Source: Pseudomonas sp. GD04019 (GTDB lineage Bacteria > Pseudomonadota > Gammaproteobacteria > Pseudomonadales > Pseudomonadaceae). Taken from it: 64,000 nt of DNA. A program made the translations under genes and the position numbers. The notes under the pieces are model-generated. The model was not told the DNA's origin. It saw only the letters and a list, made by a program, of their open reading frames with translations, and made no database searches. The stretch's first letter is position 1. Every line of letters starts with the position of its first letter. Shown piece by piece: positions 8,410 to 24,493 of the stretch. The stretch is taken from the NCBI RefSeq assembly GCF_029837695.1, contig NZ_JAOEEA010000002.1, positions 186,001-250,000 on the forward strand. Direction: 5' to 3'.

Positions 8410-8432
8410 AATCCATCGGCTCGTCCCCATCT
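8405..8432 (+). promoter_or_regulatory. Second sigma-32 promoter, for dnaK, overlapping the grpE stop
   Basis: CTTGAAA (8405-8411), 13-base spacer, CCCCATCT (8425-8432): again a consensus match. The TTGA of the -35 contains the grpE stop codon TGA (8407-8409). Lies 80 bases upstream of the dnaK ATG, so dnaK can be induced separately from grpE. Confidence 0.92.
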
Positions 8433-8511
8433 GTTACAGCAAGCGAATTCATAGCTGACGCGGCGGGCATGACAGGCCGCGGTTAACGACAAAGTTTCGG
8501 AGAGTTTGAAC

Positions 8512-10428
<1,917 letters not shown>

Positions 10429-10451
10429 GCTCCCGCTTACTGAAGGTGCCA

Positions 10452-10505
10452 GTCGGCCGGGTCCTACCCGGCTGGCGATTCTCCGCGCGGGGGCTTGCTC
10501 CCGCG
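10452..10505. repeat. Two tandem hairpins between dnaK and dnaJ (second is REP-like)
   Basis: Hairpin 1: GCCGGGT (10456-10462)/ACCCGGC (10466-10472), extendable with wobble pairs. Hairpin 2: CGCGGG (10486-10491)/CCCGCG (10500-10505), extended by two more pairs around a CTTG loop. The GGGCTTGCTCCCGCG core resembles dispersed Pseudomonas REP elements. No T tract follows, so they more likely modulate the dnaK:dnaJ mRNA ratio than end transcription. Confidence 0.55.
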
Positions 10506-10545
10506 TTGGTGTGTCTGGGGCAGACGAATTTAAAGGTGTAGATGT

Positions 10546-12490
<1,945 letters not shown>

Positions 12491-12675
12491 AATGCCTGAA
12501 CGGTCCATGCAAGCTGTGGACCGAAAAGGGCTTTTCCTGTAAGCTTCCCGCTTTAGTGTGTCCACTAAAAGTTACGCAGAATGAATCAGATAAAGAAGCG
12601 GGGTGACGGTCAATACGTCATCCCGCTTTTTTACAATCTGCGTTTGTGCAAGTTTCAGATCTAAGGGAGGTCTTC
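12491..12675 (+). promoter_or_regulatory. carA leader region: small ORFs, inverted repeats and attenuator-like terminator
   Basis: 185 bases between dapB and carA. Contents in order: a 16-codon ORF at 12492-12542; a GAAAAGGGCTTTTC palindrome; a 7-bp inverted repeat TTTAGTG/CACTAAA (12552-12569); a 27-codon ORF (12581-12664) whose stop abuts the carA Shine-Dalgarno; and an intrinsic terminator (12596-12632) inside that second ORF. Neither small ORF has a clear ribosome-binding site. The layout suggests attenuation, but no promoter is confidently assigned. Confidence 0.5.
12596..12632 (+). terminator. Intrinsic terminator 43 bases upstream of carA
   Basis: Arms AAGCGGGGTGACG and CGTCATCCCGCTT form a 13-pair stem (one G-T) with a 7-base loop, followed by a T6 run. 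Either ends the dnaJ-dapB transcript or acts as an attenuator for carAB. Confidence 0.88.
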
Positions 12676-13812
12676 TTGACTAAGCCAGCCATTCTCGCCC
12701 TTGCCGACGGCAGCATTTTCCGCGGTGAAGCCATCGGGGCCGACGGCCATACCATTGGTGAGGTGGTGTTCAACACCGCCATGACCGGCTATCAGGAAAT
12801 CCTCACCGATCCTTCCTATGCCCAGCAGATCGTTACCCTGACCTACCCGCACATCGGCAACACCGGCACTACGCCGGAAGACGCCGAGTCTAACCGCGTG
12901 TGGGCCGCCGGCCTGATCATTCGCGACCTGCCGCTGATCTCCAGCAACTGGCGTGACAAGCAGCCGCTGGACGAGTACCTGAAAGAGAACGGTACCGTCG
13001 CCATCGCCGGCATCGACACCCGCCGTCTGACTCGCATCCTGCGCGAGAAGGGCTCGCAGAACGGCTGCATCCTGGCTGGCGAAGACGCCACCGAGGAAAA
13101 AGCCCTGGAGCTGGCGCGCAGCTTCCCCGGCCTGAAAGGCATGGACCTGGCCAAGGTGGTTAGCTGCACCGAGCGCTACGAGTGGCGCACCAGCACCTGG
13201 AACCTGAAAGACGACAGCCATCCGGAAATCGCCGCCAGCGAACTGCCTTACCACGTGGTCGCTTATGACTACGGGGTCAAGACCAACATCCTGCGCATGC
13301 TGGTCGAGCGCGGCTGCCGCCTGACCGTGGTGCCGGCCCAGACTTCTGCCAAGGACGTGCTGGCGCTGAACCCGGACGGCGTGTTCCTCTCCAACGGCCC
13401 TGGCGACCCCGAGCCGTGCGACTACGCGATCGCCGCGATCAAGGAAGTGCTGCAGACCGAGATTCCGGTCTTCGGTATCTGCCTCGGCCACCAGCTGCTG
13501 GCCCTGGCCTCCGGCGCCAAGACCGTGAAGATGGGCACCGGCCACCACGGCGCCAACCACCCGGTCCAGGATCTGGATTCCGGCGTGGTGATGATCACCA
13601 GCCAGAACCACGGTTTCGCCGTGGACGAGCCGAGCCTGCCGGCCAACCTGCGTGCCACCCACAAGTCGCTGTTCGACGGCACCCTGCAAGGCATCGAGCG
13701 TACCGACAAGGACGCCTTCAGCTTCCAGGGCCACCCGGAAGCCAGCCCAGGCCCGCATGACGTCGCCCCGCTGTTCGACCGCTTCATCGAAGCCATGGCC
13801 AAGCGCCGCTAA
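12676..13812 (+). CDS. carA: Carbamoyl-phosphate synthase small subunit (glutaminase)
   Basis: Class I glutamine amidotransferase feeding ammonia to CarB for arginine and pyrimidine synthesis. 378 residues. TTG start at 12676 (protein [18 protein letters not shown]), with AAGGGAGG 5 bases upstream; the in-frame GTG at 12646 lies inside the upstream leader and has no such site. Nucleophile Cys269 in FGICLGHQ; His/Glu triad partners in [12 protein letters not shown]. Followed 36 bases later by carB, without the LysE-type gene I recall between carA and carB in P. aeruginosa. Confidence 0.97.
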   Translation: MTKPAILALADGSIFRGEAIGADGHTIGEVVFNTAMTGYQEILTDPSYAQQIVTLTYPHIGNTGTTPEDAESNRVWAAGLIIRDLPLISSNWRDKQPLDEYLKENGTVAIAGIDTRRLTRILREKGSQNGCILAGEDATEEKALELARSFPGLKGMDLAKVVSCTERYEWRTSTWNLKDDSHPEIAASELPYHVVAYDYGVKTNILRMLVERGCRLTVVPAQTSAKDVLALNPDGVFLSNGPGDPEPCDYAIAAIKEVLQTEIPVFGICLGHQLLALASGAKTVKMGTGHHGANHPVQDLDSGVVMITSQNHGFAVDEPSLPANLRATHKSLFDGTLQGIERTDKDAFSFQGHPEASPGPHDVAPLFDRFIEAMAKRR

Positions 13813-13848
13813 GCCACGCCGACTGACCCAAGGATTCGAGTAAGAACC

Positions 13849-17066
<3,218 letters not shown>

Positions 17067-17070
<4 letters not shown>

Positions 17071-17543
17071 ACAAGTACCCCATGACCGTCCAGGGCGCTC
17101 GCGCCCTGGAAGAAGAGCTGGCTCACCTGACCAAGGTGGTGCGTCCCAAGCTGAGCCAGGACATCGGTGAGGCGCGCGAGCTGGGCGACCTCAAGGAGAA
17201 CGCCGAATACCATGCCGCGCGCGAACAGCAGGGCATGGTCGAGGCGCGTATCCGTGACATCGAAGGCCGCCTGCAGCATGCGGTGGTCATCGACGTCACC
17301 ACCATCGCCCACACCGGCAAGGTGATTTTCGGCACCACTGTCGACATCGCCAACTGCGATACCGACGAGACCGTGACTTACCAGATCGTTGGCGAGGACG
17401 AAGCCGATATCAAGATCGGCAAGCTGTCGGTTAGCTCGCCCATCGCCCGCGCCCTGGTGGGCAAGGAAGAGGGCGACGTGGTGGCGGTGAAGACGCCGAG
17501 CGGCCTGGTCGAGTACGAGATTGTCGAAGTCCGTCATATTTAA
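17067..17543 (+). CDS. greA: Transcription elongation factor GreA
   Basis: Rescues backtracked RNA polymerase by stimulating transcript cleavage. 158 residues. N-terminal coiled coil with the acidic tip ([20 protein letters not shown]) and C-terminal FKBP-like domain ([27 protein letters not shown]). Last gene of carA-carB-greA. Overlaps carB by 4 bases and the next ORF by 23. Confidence 0.97.
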
Positions 17544-17955
17544 GCGCCAACCGCTGCGGGCGGGTGCGATCAGCTGGCAGCTGGCTCAGACATTCTGGGT
17601 CGGCGGCCTGTGGCTGTTGCATTTCGTCATGCTGCCGACGCTGGAGAAGATGGGCCTGGCACCGCTGCTGATCGAAGAGGTCAATGCGGCGCTGAGTCCG
17701 CTGCTGATCGGCTTTGCCGCATTTTGTGCGGTGCTTCAGGGAATGGTGCTGGCGCAGGCGCAGGGGCTGTCCAGCCTGTGGCGCGAGTTGCGCGGCCAGC
17801 TGTTGCTGATCGTGTTGGTCATGGCCGTGGTGTTCTTCGCCGTACGCCAGTGGCAACCGGACGCCGAGCGTTGGTTGCTGTTCAACTATCTGGTGCTGGC
17901 CCTGTGCGGCCTGGTGCTGGTGCTGCAGCCGCTGCCGGGGCAGCGGAGCGAATGA
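17521..17955 (+). CDS. DUF4149-type small membrane protein
   Basis: 144-residue inner-membrane protein of unknown function with about four hydrophobic segments ([74 protein letters not shown]). The first two resemble the DUF4149/TMEM205 pattern. The most upstream plausible start is a TTG at 17521, inside the greA 3' end; no ATG is available in frame near there, so the exact start is uncertain. Convergent with yhbY. Confidence 0.8.
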   Translation: MSKSVIFKRQPLRAGAISWQLAQTFWVGGLWLLHFVMLPTLEKMGLAPLLIEEVNAALSPLLIGFAAFCAVLQGMVLAQAQGLSSLWRELRGQLLLIVLVMAVVFFAVRQWQPDAERWLLFNYLVLALCGLVLVLQPLPGQRSE

Positions 17956-17962
17956 GGCGGGA

Positions 17963-17984
17963 CCGCTATCAGGCCTGATAGCGG
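17963..17984. terminator. 22-bp perfect palindrome between DUF4149 gene and yhbY
   Basis: CCGCTATCAGG followed directly by its exact reverse complement. It covers the last codons and stop of yhbY (TGA 17971-17969) and starts 8 bases after the DUF4149 stop. No T tract on either side. Probably a shared hairpin for 3'-end protection or weak bidirectional termination. Confidence 0.6.
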
Positions 17985-18280
17985 TGGATGTTCGAGAGGT
18001 TCTTGTTCGGCTTGGGGTTCTTGCGATAGATCAGGGCCATCTTGCCGATCACCTGGACCAGCTCGCAGCGACCGACGGCGGCCAGTTCGTCGATCAGCGC
18101 ACGACGGTCGTCGCGCTCGGTCAGGCGAAACTGCACCTTGATCAGCTCATGGTCGTTGAGTGCGCGCTCCAGCTCGGCCAGTACGCCTTCGGTCAGACCG
18201 TTCTCGGCGACGATCAATACCGGTTTAAGGTGGTGGCCGATGGATTTGAAGTGTTTCTTCTGTTCGTTGGTAAGCGCCAT
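17969..18280 (-). CDS. yhbY: YhbY family ribosome-assembly RNA-binding protein (CRM domain)
   Basis: 103 residues; binds pre-50S particles. The CRM fold is evident: MALTNEQKKHFKSIGHHLKP, VLIVAENGLTEGVL, ALNDHELIKVQF, and ELVQVIGKMALIYRKNP with the GxxG-type loop. Start 18280 is the family start; the frame is open further upstream but unlike the family. In most gammaproteobacteria yhbY is divergent from rlmE; here rlmE is not found and the next gene rightward is ftsH. Confidence 0.95.
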   Translation of the reverse strand: MALTNEQKKHFKSIGHHLKPVLIVAENGLTEGVLAELERALNDHELIKVQFRLTERDDRRALIDELAAVGRCELVQVIGKMALIYRKNPKPNKNLSNIHRYQA

Positions 18281-18756
18281 AATCTGATCCTGCTGCTGTT
18301 TGTATCGGCTCTGCCCGGCGGGTAGGTCGCAGCCTTTCACCCATTCCATTGCCGCGCGCCGGCCGCAAAAGCCGCGAAGTTTACCCGAGCCGGCCCGACT
18401 GCGGCCATTTCTCTTCGGGCGAGTAGTCCGAGGCATGCTCAAGACTAGTTGGCGTCGGGTAAGAAAGCTTCCGTAGCCTATCCGGGCGGGCTGTCGGGCG
18501 GGCCTTGTGATTTTCGATTTGGCCCCCACATGAGTGAGGTGGAGAGTTGCTGTCGGGTTCGCTGGCTGGTTCTGCTGCTGTGCGGCGCCTAGACTGGAAC
18601 TGGCCCGACAGGGTCGGGTCGGATGGCCAAGTCTCATAAAGGGTTACAGACGGTTCCTGCCTGGGGTAGGGGTTGTGTAGTAAGTTAGGCTGGTAATCCA
18701 CCAGCCGTCATGCGAAGCGCGTTTCCAGGACGAGGCTCGTTTCAGAGGGTAGCGAA
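18281..18756. other. 476-bp gap with no credible gene, at the usual site of rlmE
   Basis: Between divergent yhbY and ftsH one expects the 23S rRNA 2'-O-methyltransferase gene rlmE (about 620 bp). No frame here encodes its motifs (for example DLGAAPGGWSQ). Visible: a CCCGAC/GTCGGG hairpin (18604-18618) and two copies of CGGGCGGGC (near 18484-18503). An open frame on minus (18381-18701) is Ser/Pro/Arg-rich with no recognisable domain. Promoters for yhbY and ftsH must lie here but I cannot assign them. Confidence 0.7.
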
Positions 18757-20670
18757 TTGAACGACATGGCAAAGAACCTGATCCTGTGGCTGATCATCGC
18801 AGCCGTCCTGGTCACGGTGATGAACAATTTCTCCAGCCCCAGCGAAGCCGGCAAGCTCAACTATTCCGAGTTCATCCAGCAGGTGCAGGAAGGCAAGGTC
18901 AAGCAAGTCACTGTCGATGGTTACATCATCAGCGGCAAGAACCTCGACGGTACTACCTTCGAAACCGTTCGTCCGGCCATCGAGGATCGCGGTCTGATCA
19001 AGGATCTGATCGACAACAACGTCGAGATCGTCGGCAAGCAGCCGGAGCGCCAGAGCATCTGGACCCAGTTGCTGGTGGCCAGCTTCCCGATTCTGGTGAT
19101 CATTGCCGTGTTCATGTTCTTCATGCGCCAGATGCAGGGCGGCGGCGGTGGTCGAGGCGGTCCGATGAGCTTTGGCAAGTCCAAGGCGCGCCTGCTGTCC
19201 GAAGATCAGGTCAAGACCACCCTGGCTGACGTTGCCGGTTGCGACGAGGCTAAGGAAGAAGTCGGCGAGCTGGTCGAGTTCCTGCGTGACCCGGGCAAGT
19301 TCCAGCGCTTGGGTGGTCGTATTCCGCGCGGCGTGCTGATGGTCGGCCCGCCCGGTACCGGTAAAACCTTGCTGGCCAAAGCCATTGCTGGCGAAGCCAA
19401 GGTGCCGTTCTTCACCATTTCCGGTTCCGACTTCGTCGAGATGTTCGTCGGTGTCGGTGCTTCTCGCGTGCGTGACATGTTCGAGCAGGCCAAGAAGCAC
19501 GCGCCGTGCATCATCTTCATCGACGAGATCGATGCCGTCGGTCGCCATCGTGGCGCCGGCCTGGGCGGTGGTCACGACGAGCGTGAACAGACTCTCAACC
19601 AGTTGCTGGTGGAGATGGATGGTTTTGAAATGAACGACGGCATCATCGTCATCGCCGCTACCAACCGTCCGGACGTGCTCGACCCGGCGCTGCTGCGTCC
19701 TGGTCGTTTCGACCGTCAGGTGGTGGTCGGTCTTCCTGATATCCGCGGTCGCGAACAGATTCTCAAGGTGCACATGCGCAAGGTGCCGGTGGGCGACAAC
19801 GTCGAGCCCGCAGTCATCGCGCGCGGTACTCCTGGCTTCTCCGGTGCCGACCTGGCCAACCTGGTCAACGAGGCTTCGCTGTTCGCCGCTCGTGCCAGCA
19901 AGCGTCTGGTGGAGATGAAGGAATTCGAGCTGGCCAAGGACAAGATCATGATGGGCGCCGAGCGCAAGTCCATGGTCATGTCCGAGAAGGAGAAGCTCAA
20001 TACCGCCTATCACGAGGCTGGTCATGCCATTGTCGGTCGTTTGGTGCCTGAGCATGATCCGGTCTACAAGGTGTCGATCATTCCGCGCGGACGCGCCCTG
20101 GGCGTAACCATGTTCCTGCCGGAGGAGGATCGCTACAGCCTGTCCAAGCGTGCGCTGACCAGCCAGATCTGCTCGCTGTTCGGCGGCCGCATCGCCGAGG
20201 AAATGACCCTCGGTTTCGATGGCGTCACCACTGGTGCCTCCAACGACATCATGCGTGCCACGCGCCTGGCGCGGAACATGGTGACCAAGTGGGGCCTGTC
20301 CGAGAAGCTCGGTCCGCTGATGTACGCGGAAGAGGAGGGCGAGGTGTTCCTCGGTCGTAGTGCCGGCAGTCAGCAGGCCAATGTCTCCGGCGAAACCGCC
20401 AAGGCCATCGACGAAGAGGTGCGCAGCATCATCGATGGCTGCTACGGCACCGCCAAGCGGCTGTTGGAGGAGAATCGCGACAAGCTGGACATGATGGCCG
20501 ACGCGCTGATGAAGTACGAGACCATCGATGCCGACCAGATCGACGACATCATGGCCGGCCGTACTCCGCGCGAGCCGCGCGATTGGCAGGGCGGCTCCGG
20601 CACGCCTGCGCCCAAGGAGCAGACCGAGCGTCCGGAAACTCCGATCGGCGGCCCGGCGGGTGAGCACTAA
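18757..20670 (+). CDS. ftsH: ATP-dependent zinc metalloprotease FtsH
   Basis: Membrane-anchored AAA+ protease degrading sigma-32, LpxC and misfolded membrane proteins. 637 residues. Two N-terminal membrane segments ([38 protein letters not shown]) flank a periplasmic domain; Walker A GPPGTGKT at 197-204, Walker [12 protein letters not shown], zinc site HEAGH at 419-423. TTG at 18757 has AGAGGG 7 bases upstream; the ATG three codons later is spaced less well. A Gly-rich stretch (about 128-137) follows the second membrane segment. Confidence 0.97.
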   Translation: MNDMAKNLILWLIIAAVLVTVMNNFSSPSEAGKLNYSEFIQQVQEGKVKQVTVDGYIISGKNLDGTTFETVRPAIEDRGLIKDLIDNNVEIVGKQPERQSIWTQLLVASFPILVIIAVFMFFMRQMQGGGGGRGGPMSFGKSKARLLSEDQVKTTLADVAGCDEAKEEVGELVEFLRDPGKFQRLGGRIPRGVLMVGPPGTGKTLLAKAIAGEAKVPFFTISGSDFVEMFVGVGASRVRDMFEQAKKHAPCIIFIDEIDAVGRHRGAGLGGGHDEREQTLNQLLVEMDGFEMNDGIIVIAATNRPDVLDPALLRPGRFDRQVVVGLPDIRGREQILKVHMRKVPVGDNVEPAVIARGTPGFSGADLANLVNEASLFAARASKRLVEMKEFELAKDKIMMGAERKSMVMSEKEKLNTAYHEAGHAIVGRLVPEHDPVYKVSIIPRGRALGVTMFLPEEDRYSLSKRALTSQICSLFGGRIAEEMTLGFDGVTTGASNDIMRATRLARNMVTKWGLSEKLGPLMYAEEEGEVFLGRSAGSQQANVSGETAKAIDEEVRSIIDGCYGTAKRLLEENRDKLDMMADALMKYETIDADQIDDIMAGRTPREPRDWQGGSGTPAPKEQTERPETPIGGPAGEH

Positions 20671-20679
20671 GGCCCGAGC

Positions 20680-21531
20680 ATGACCGTTCCGCAATACCCG
20701 CCCCGGCTGCCCTGCGGCAGCCGGGTGCTCGATCTGGCCCAGCCGCAAGTGATGGGCATCCTCAATGTCACCCCCGACTCCTTTTCCGATGGTGGTCGCT
20801 TCGCCGCGCGAGACGCCGCATTGCGTCATGCTGCGCAGATGATGGCGGCCGGCGCGACGCTGATCGATATCGGTGGTGAGTCAACCCGTCCAGGCGCTCG
20901 CCCGGTGTCGTCTGTCGAGGAGCTGGAGCGTGTGGCGCCAGTGGTCGAGGCCATTGCCGCCGAGCTGGATGTGATCATCTCCCTGGATACCTCGACTCCG
21001 GCAGTCATGCGCGAAGGCGCTCGGCTTGGGGCGGGACTGATCAATGATGTGCGCGCGTTACGTCGTGATGGTGCGCTGGAGGCAGCGGCAGACAGTGGTT
21101 TGCCGGTGTGCCTGATGCACATGCTCGGTGAGCCCGGCAACATGCAGCAGAATCCTCAGTATCGCGATGTGGTGGGCGAGGTTCGTGATTTTCTCGCTCA
21201 GCGCATGGCAGCTTGTGTCGAGGCGGGCATTCCCGCCGAGCGCATCGTTCTTGATCCTGGCTTCGGTTTCGCCAAGACTCTCGCCCACAACTTGAGCCTG
21301 TTCAAGCGCCTGGAGGTGTTGCATGAGCTCGGTCGGCCGCTACTGGTCGGTGTGTCGCGCAAGACCATCATCGGTCAGGCGCTGGGGCGCGAAATCCATG
21401 AGCGCCTGTCTGGCGGTCTGGCGCTGGCGGCGCTGGCGGTGGCCAAGGGGGCGTGTATCCTGCGCGTCCATGATGTCGCTGAAACTGTCGATGCGGTGCG
21501 CATGATCGCCGCCGTGCAGGCAGCAGAATAA
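20680..21531 (+). CDS. folP: Dihydropteroate synthase
   Basis: Condenses p-aminobenzoate with the pterin diphosphate in folate synthesis; target of sulfonamides. 283 residues. Signature blocks GILNVTPDSFSDGG and IDIGGESTRPGA in the first 75 residues, DPGFGFAKTLAHN and GVSRKTIIG later. Nine bases after ftsH and 15 before glmM. The pterin-diphosphate supplier folK is also in this window, at 52660-53139. Confidence 0.97.
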   Translation: MTVPQYPPRLPCGSRVLDLAQPQVMGILNVTPDSFSDGGRFAARDAALRHAAQMMAAGATLIDIGGESTRPGARPVSSVEELERVAPVVEAIAAELDVIISLDTSTPAVMREGARLGAGLINDVRALRRDGALEAAADSGLPVCLMHMLGEPGNMQQNPQYRDVVGEVRDFLAQRMAACVEAGIPAERIVLDPGFGFAKTLAHNLSLFKRLEVLHELGRPLLVGVSRKTIIGQALGREIHERLSGGLALAALAVAKGACILRVHDVAETVDAVRMIAAVQAAE

Positions 21532-21546
21532 GAAGTTGGAGTGACT

Positions 21547-22884
21547 ATGAGCAGAAAGTATTTCGGTACCGACGGTATCCGCGGCCCTGTCGGCCAGTTC
21601 CCCATCACTCCCGAGTTCATCCTCAAGCTGGGCTGGGCTGCCGGCATGGCATTCCGCAAGCAGGGTAAGTGCCGCATCCTGATTGGCAAGGACACGCGCA
21701 TTTCTGGCTATATGTTCGAGTCGGCGCTAGAGGCCGGGCTGGTGGCCGCTGGCGCGGATGTGATGCTGCTCGGTCCCATGCCGACCCCGGCCATTGCTTA
21801 TCTGACGCGTACCTTCCAGGCCGATGCGGGCATCGTGATCAGCGCCTCGCACAATCCTCACCATGACAATGGCTTCAAGTTCTTCTCCGGCAAGGGTACC
21901 AAGCTGCCGGACGAGATTGAGTTGATGATCGAGGAGTTGCTCGATCAGCCGATGACGGTGGTGGAGTCTGATCAACTCGGCAAGGTCTCGCGCATCAACG
22001 ATGCGGCGGGTCGCTATATCGAGTTCTGCAAGAGCAGTGTGCCGAGCAGCACCAGTTTCGCCGGCCTCAAGCTGGTCATCGACTGTGCCCATGGCGCCAC
22101 CTACAAGGTTGCGCCCAGTGTGTTCCGAGAGTTGGGTGCTCATGTGTCCGTGTTGTCGGCCCAGCCCAACGGCCTGAACATCAACGACAACTGTGGCTCG
22201 ACCCATGTCGAGTCGCTGCAGGTCGAGGTGCTGGCGCAGCAGGCGGACCTGGGCATTGCCTTCGATGGCGATGGCGATCGCGTGTTGATGGTCGATCACA
22301 CCGGCACCGCAGTAGATGGCGATGAGCTGCTGTACATCATCGCGCGCGACTTGCAGGAACGCGGCAAGCTGCAGGGCGGTGTGGTCGGTACCCTGATGAG
22401 CAATCTGGGTCTCGAACTGGCGCTTGGCGAGCTGAGCATTCCCTTCGTGCGGGCCAAGGTTGGTGATCGTTATGTAATGGCCGAGCTGCAGGAGCGTGAG
22501 TGGCAGCTGGGTGGCGAGAACTCCGGGCACCTGGTGTGCTGTCAGCACACCACTACGGGCGATGCGATCATCGCTGCGTTGCAGGTGCTGATGGCGCTCA
22601 AACGCAGTGGGCAGACTCTGGCCGAGGCGCGCCAGGTGGTGCGCAAGTGCCCGCAGATACTGATCAACGTGCGTTTTTCCGGCGATGTCGATCCCGTGGA
22701 GCATGCCGCGGTCAAGGATGCCTGTGATCGAGTCACCGAGCGCATGGCGGGGCGCGGCCGTGTGCTGCTGCGCAAGTCCGGCACCGAACCGCTGGTGCGG
22801 GTGATGGTCGAGGGCGATGACGAAAATCAGGTGCGCGGCTATGCCGAGGAGCTGGCCAAAGTGGTCGGCGAGGTCTGTGCCTGA
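21547..22884 (+). CDS. glmM: Phosphoglucosamine mutase
   Basis: Converts glucosamine-6-phosphate to glucosamine-1-phosphate for peptidoglycan and LPS. 445 residues. [13 protein letters not shown] at the N-terminus, catalytic phospho-serine Ser101 in [12 protein letters not shown], metal loop DGDGDRV, sugar loop GGENSGH, phosphate loop [14 protein letters not shown] at 21547 is chosen because GGAG lies 5 bases before it; a GTG two codons upstream overlaps that site. Confidence 0.97.
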   Translation: MSRKYFGTDGIRGPVGQFPITPEFILKLGWAAGMAFRKQGKCRILIGKDTRISGYMFESALEAGLVAAGADVMLLGPMPTPAIAYLTRTFQADAGIVISASHNPHHDNGFKFFSGKGTKLPDEIELMIEELLDQPMTVVESDQLGKVSRINDAAGRYIEFCKSSVPSSTSFAGLKLVIDCAHGATYKVAPSVFRELGAHVSVLSAQPNGLNINDNCGSTHVESLQVEVLAQQADLGIAFDGDGDRVLMVDHTGTAVDGDELLYIIARDLQERGKLQGGVVGTLMSNLGLELALGELSIPFVRAKVGDRYVMAELQEREWQLGGENSGHLVCCQHTTTGDAIIAALQVLMALKRSGQTLAEARQVVRKCPQILINVRFSGDVDPVEHAAVKDACDRVTERMAGRGRVLLRKSGTEPLVRVMVEGDDENQVRGYAEELAKVVGEVCA

Positions 22885-22890
22885 TTCGGC

Positions 22891-22919
22891 TTGCTAGTGG
22901 AAAAGCTCTTGGGTAACAT
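22891..22919 (+). promoter_or_regulatory. Sigma-70 promoter for tpiA
   Basis: TTGCTA, 17-base spacer, TAACAT in the 65-base glmM-tpiA gap. Predicted start about 25 bases before the tpiA ATG. Confidence 0.6.
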
Positions 22920-22949
22920 CTGCGCCCACTTTGAACGACGAGGTCTGGC

Positions 22950-23705
22950 ATGCGTCGCCCCCTGGTAGCTGGTAACTGGAAAATGCACGGTACCCGCGCC
23001 AGCGTTGCAGAGCTGATCAAGGGCCTTCGTCAATTGGCGCTGCCTGGCGGTGTCGAGGTGGCAGTCATGCCGCCTTGCCTGTACATCAATCAGGCACTGG
23101 TTGGGCTGGAAGGCAAGGCGATTGCCGTTGGTGCGCAGAACTGCGCCGTGGAGCCCATGCAAGGTGCTCTGACTGGTGAGATTGCGCCCAGCCAGTTGGC
23201 CGATGCTGGTTGCAGCATGGTGCTGGTGGGGCACTCCGAGCGTCGCCTGATTATGGGTGAGCGTGACGAGCAGATAAGTCGCAAGTTTGCCGCTGCGCAA
23301 TCCTGTGGTCTGGTTCCGGTGCTGTGCATCGGCGAGACCCTTGAGCAGCGTCAGGCGGGCAAGACGCTGGAAGTGGTCTCTGCCCAGTTGGGAAGTGTGA
23401 TCGAGGAGTTGGGCGTAGGTGCCTTCTCCAAGGCTGTTGTGGCCTACGAGCCGGTCTGGGCCATTGGCACTGGATTGACTGCGTCGCCTCAACAGGCTCA
23501 GGAAGTCCATGCAGCTATTCGTGCGCAGCTGGATGCAGAAAATGCAGAAGTGGCGCGCGGTGTGAGAATTCTGTATGGCGGCAGTGTCAAGGCCGCCAAT
23601 GCTGCCGAGTTGTTCGGTAAGCCGGATATTGATGGGGGGCTCATTGGTGGGGCCTCCTTGAACGCAGATGAGTTTGGTGCGATCTGTCGCGCCGCAGGAA
23701 ACTGA
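22950..23705 (+). CDS. tpiA: Triose-phosphate isomerase
   Basis: Interconverts dihydroxyacetone phosphate and glyceraldehyde-3-phosphate. 251 residues. GNWKMHG (catalytic Lys) near 10, GHSERR with the catalytic His, [11 protein letters not shown] with the catalytic Glu, and the phosphate loop YGGSVK. A promoter sits in the gap before it. Three bases separate it from secG. Confidence 0.97.
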   Translation: MRRPLVAGNWKMHGTRASVAELIKGLRQLALPGGVEVAVMPPCLYINQALVGLEGKAIAVGAQNCAVEPMQGALTGEIAPSQLADAGCSMVLVGHSERRLIMGERDEQISRKFAAAQSCGLVPVLCIGETLEQRQAGKTLEVVSAQLGSVIEELGVGAFSKAVVAYEPVWAIGTGLTASPQQAQEVHAAIRAQLDAENAEVARGVRILYGGSVKAANAAELFGKPDIDGGLIGGASLNADEFGAICRAAGN

Positions 23706-23708
23706 TAA

Positions 23709-24092
23709 ATGCTGGAAACAGTCGTAATCGTCGTGCATCTGCTGGGCGCCATTGGCGTCGTTGGTCTGGTGCTGCTGCAGCAGGGTAAGGGTGCCGATGC
23801 TGGTGCTTCTTTCGGTGCGGGTGCTTCGGGTACCGTGTTCGGAAGTCAAGGTTCCGCTACCTTTCTGAGTCGCTTTACTGCTATACTTGCCGCGGCTTTT
23901 TTCATTACCAGCTTGGGTTTAGCCTTCTTTGCTAAAGAGAAAGCTGATAATCTGACGCAGGCTGGTCTGCCGGATCCGGCGGTGCTGGAAGTGCAGCAAG
24001 AGAAGCCGGCAGTTGAAGATGTTCCGGTGCTCGAAGAGCAGAAGCCGGCAGTCGAAAAGGCTGACGCGCCTCAGGTTCCGGAGCAGAAGTAA
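23709..24092 (+). CDS. secG: Sec translocon subunit SecG
   Basis: 127 residues. Two membrane segments ([38 protein letters not shown]) around the conserved [22 protein letters not shown] loop. The Glu/Pro/Lys/Val-rich C-terminal tail of about 45 residues is longer than in E. coli but usual for Pseudomonas. tRNA-Leu follows 10 bases after the stop and may share its transcript. Confidence 0.95.
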   Translation: MLETVVIVVHLLGAIGVVGLVLLQQGKGADAGASFGAGASGTVFGSQGSATFLSRFTAILAAAFFITSLGLAFFAKEKADNLTQAGLPDPAVLEVQQEKPAVEDVPVLEEQKPAVEKADAPQVPEQK

Positions 24093-24102
24093 TACCCTCT
24101 TT

Positions 24103-24188
24103 GCCGAGGTGGTGGAATTGGTAGACACGCTACCTTGAGGTGGTAGTGGCCATAGGCTGTAGGGGTTCGAGTCCCCTCCTCGGTACCA
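24103..24188 (+). tRNA. tRNA-Leu (anticodon GAG)
   Basis: 86 bases including an encoded CCA. Acceptor arms GCCGAGG/CCTCGGT, D-loop GGTAGAC, anticodon stem CTACC/GGTAG with the loop TTGAGGT (GAG), a class II long variable arm, and a T-arm GGGGTTCGAGTCCCC. No own promoter identified; probably processed from the secG transcript. Confidence 0.95.
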
Positions 24189-24199
24189 TATTTCGGCAG

Positions 24200-24220
24200 G
24201 GCCCGCAGATTGCGGGCCTT
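24200..24220 (+). terminator. Hairpin after tRNA-Leu
   Basis: GGCCCGCA/TGCGGGCC stem with a 3-base loop followed by TTGTCGTTTT. Likely terminator for the secG-tRNA-Leu transcript. Confidence 0.7.
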
Positions 24221-24239
24221 GTCGTTTTCAGGAGTTCGG

Positions 24240-24268
24240 TTGACCCTCTGGGGTTAGGTCCGTATACT
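24240..24268 (+). promoter_or_regulatory. Strong sigma-70 promoter of initiator tRNA-fMet
   Basis: TTGACC, 17-base spacer, TATACT; the -10 ends 16 bases before the tRNA 5' end. A GC-rich stretch (GGCCC) follows, resembling the discriminator of stringently controlled stable-RNA promoters. Confidence 0.85.
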
Positions 24269-24284
24269 CTTGGCCCAGCTTTGG

Positions 24285-24361
<77 letters not shown>

Positions 24362-24370
24362 GTCGTAAAG

Positions 24371-24394
24371 AAGCCCCTTATTCAGGGGCTTTTT
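24371..24394 (+). terminator. First terminator after tRNA-fMet
   Basis: AAGCCCC, 7-base loop, GGGGCTTTTT. Ten bases after the tRNA CCA. Confidence 0.85.
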
Positions 24395-24399
24395 GCTAG

Positions 24400-24427
24400 C
24401 TGGACAATCCGCCACCGGCATTATGAT
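24400..24427 (+). promoter_or_regulatory. Candidate promoter for the rimP-nusA-infB operon
   Basis: CTGGAC, 16-base spacer, TATGAT between the two terminators. Predicted start about 24434, directly before the second terminator. Confidence 0.45.
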
Positions 24428-24442
24428 CGCGTGGCACGATGG

Positions 24443-24465
24443 ATGGGCGTTTCGCCCATTTTTTA
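24443..24465 (+). terminator. Second terminator, in the rimP leader
   Basis: ATGGGCG-TTT-CGCCCAT followed by a run of T, 28 bases upstream of the rimP GTG. A transcript from the promoter at 24400-24427 would have to read through it, giving an attenuation point. Confidence 0.8.
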
Positions 24466-24493
24466 TTTCTACGACATGCGCGGAGGGCTTCGG

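Noticed and set aside
18623..18688. Short ORF beginning MAKSHKG considered as a remnant of rlmE
   Set aside because: Only the first few residues vaguely resemble the MARSKTSH start of RlmE; nothing further matches, so it is not evidence of a decayed gene.
18381..18701. 106-codon minus-strand ORF in the rlmE gap
   Set aside because: Ser/Pro/Arg-rich, no domain, no ribosome-binding site, and only present because stop codons are rare at high GC.
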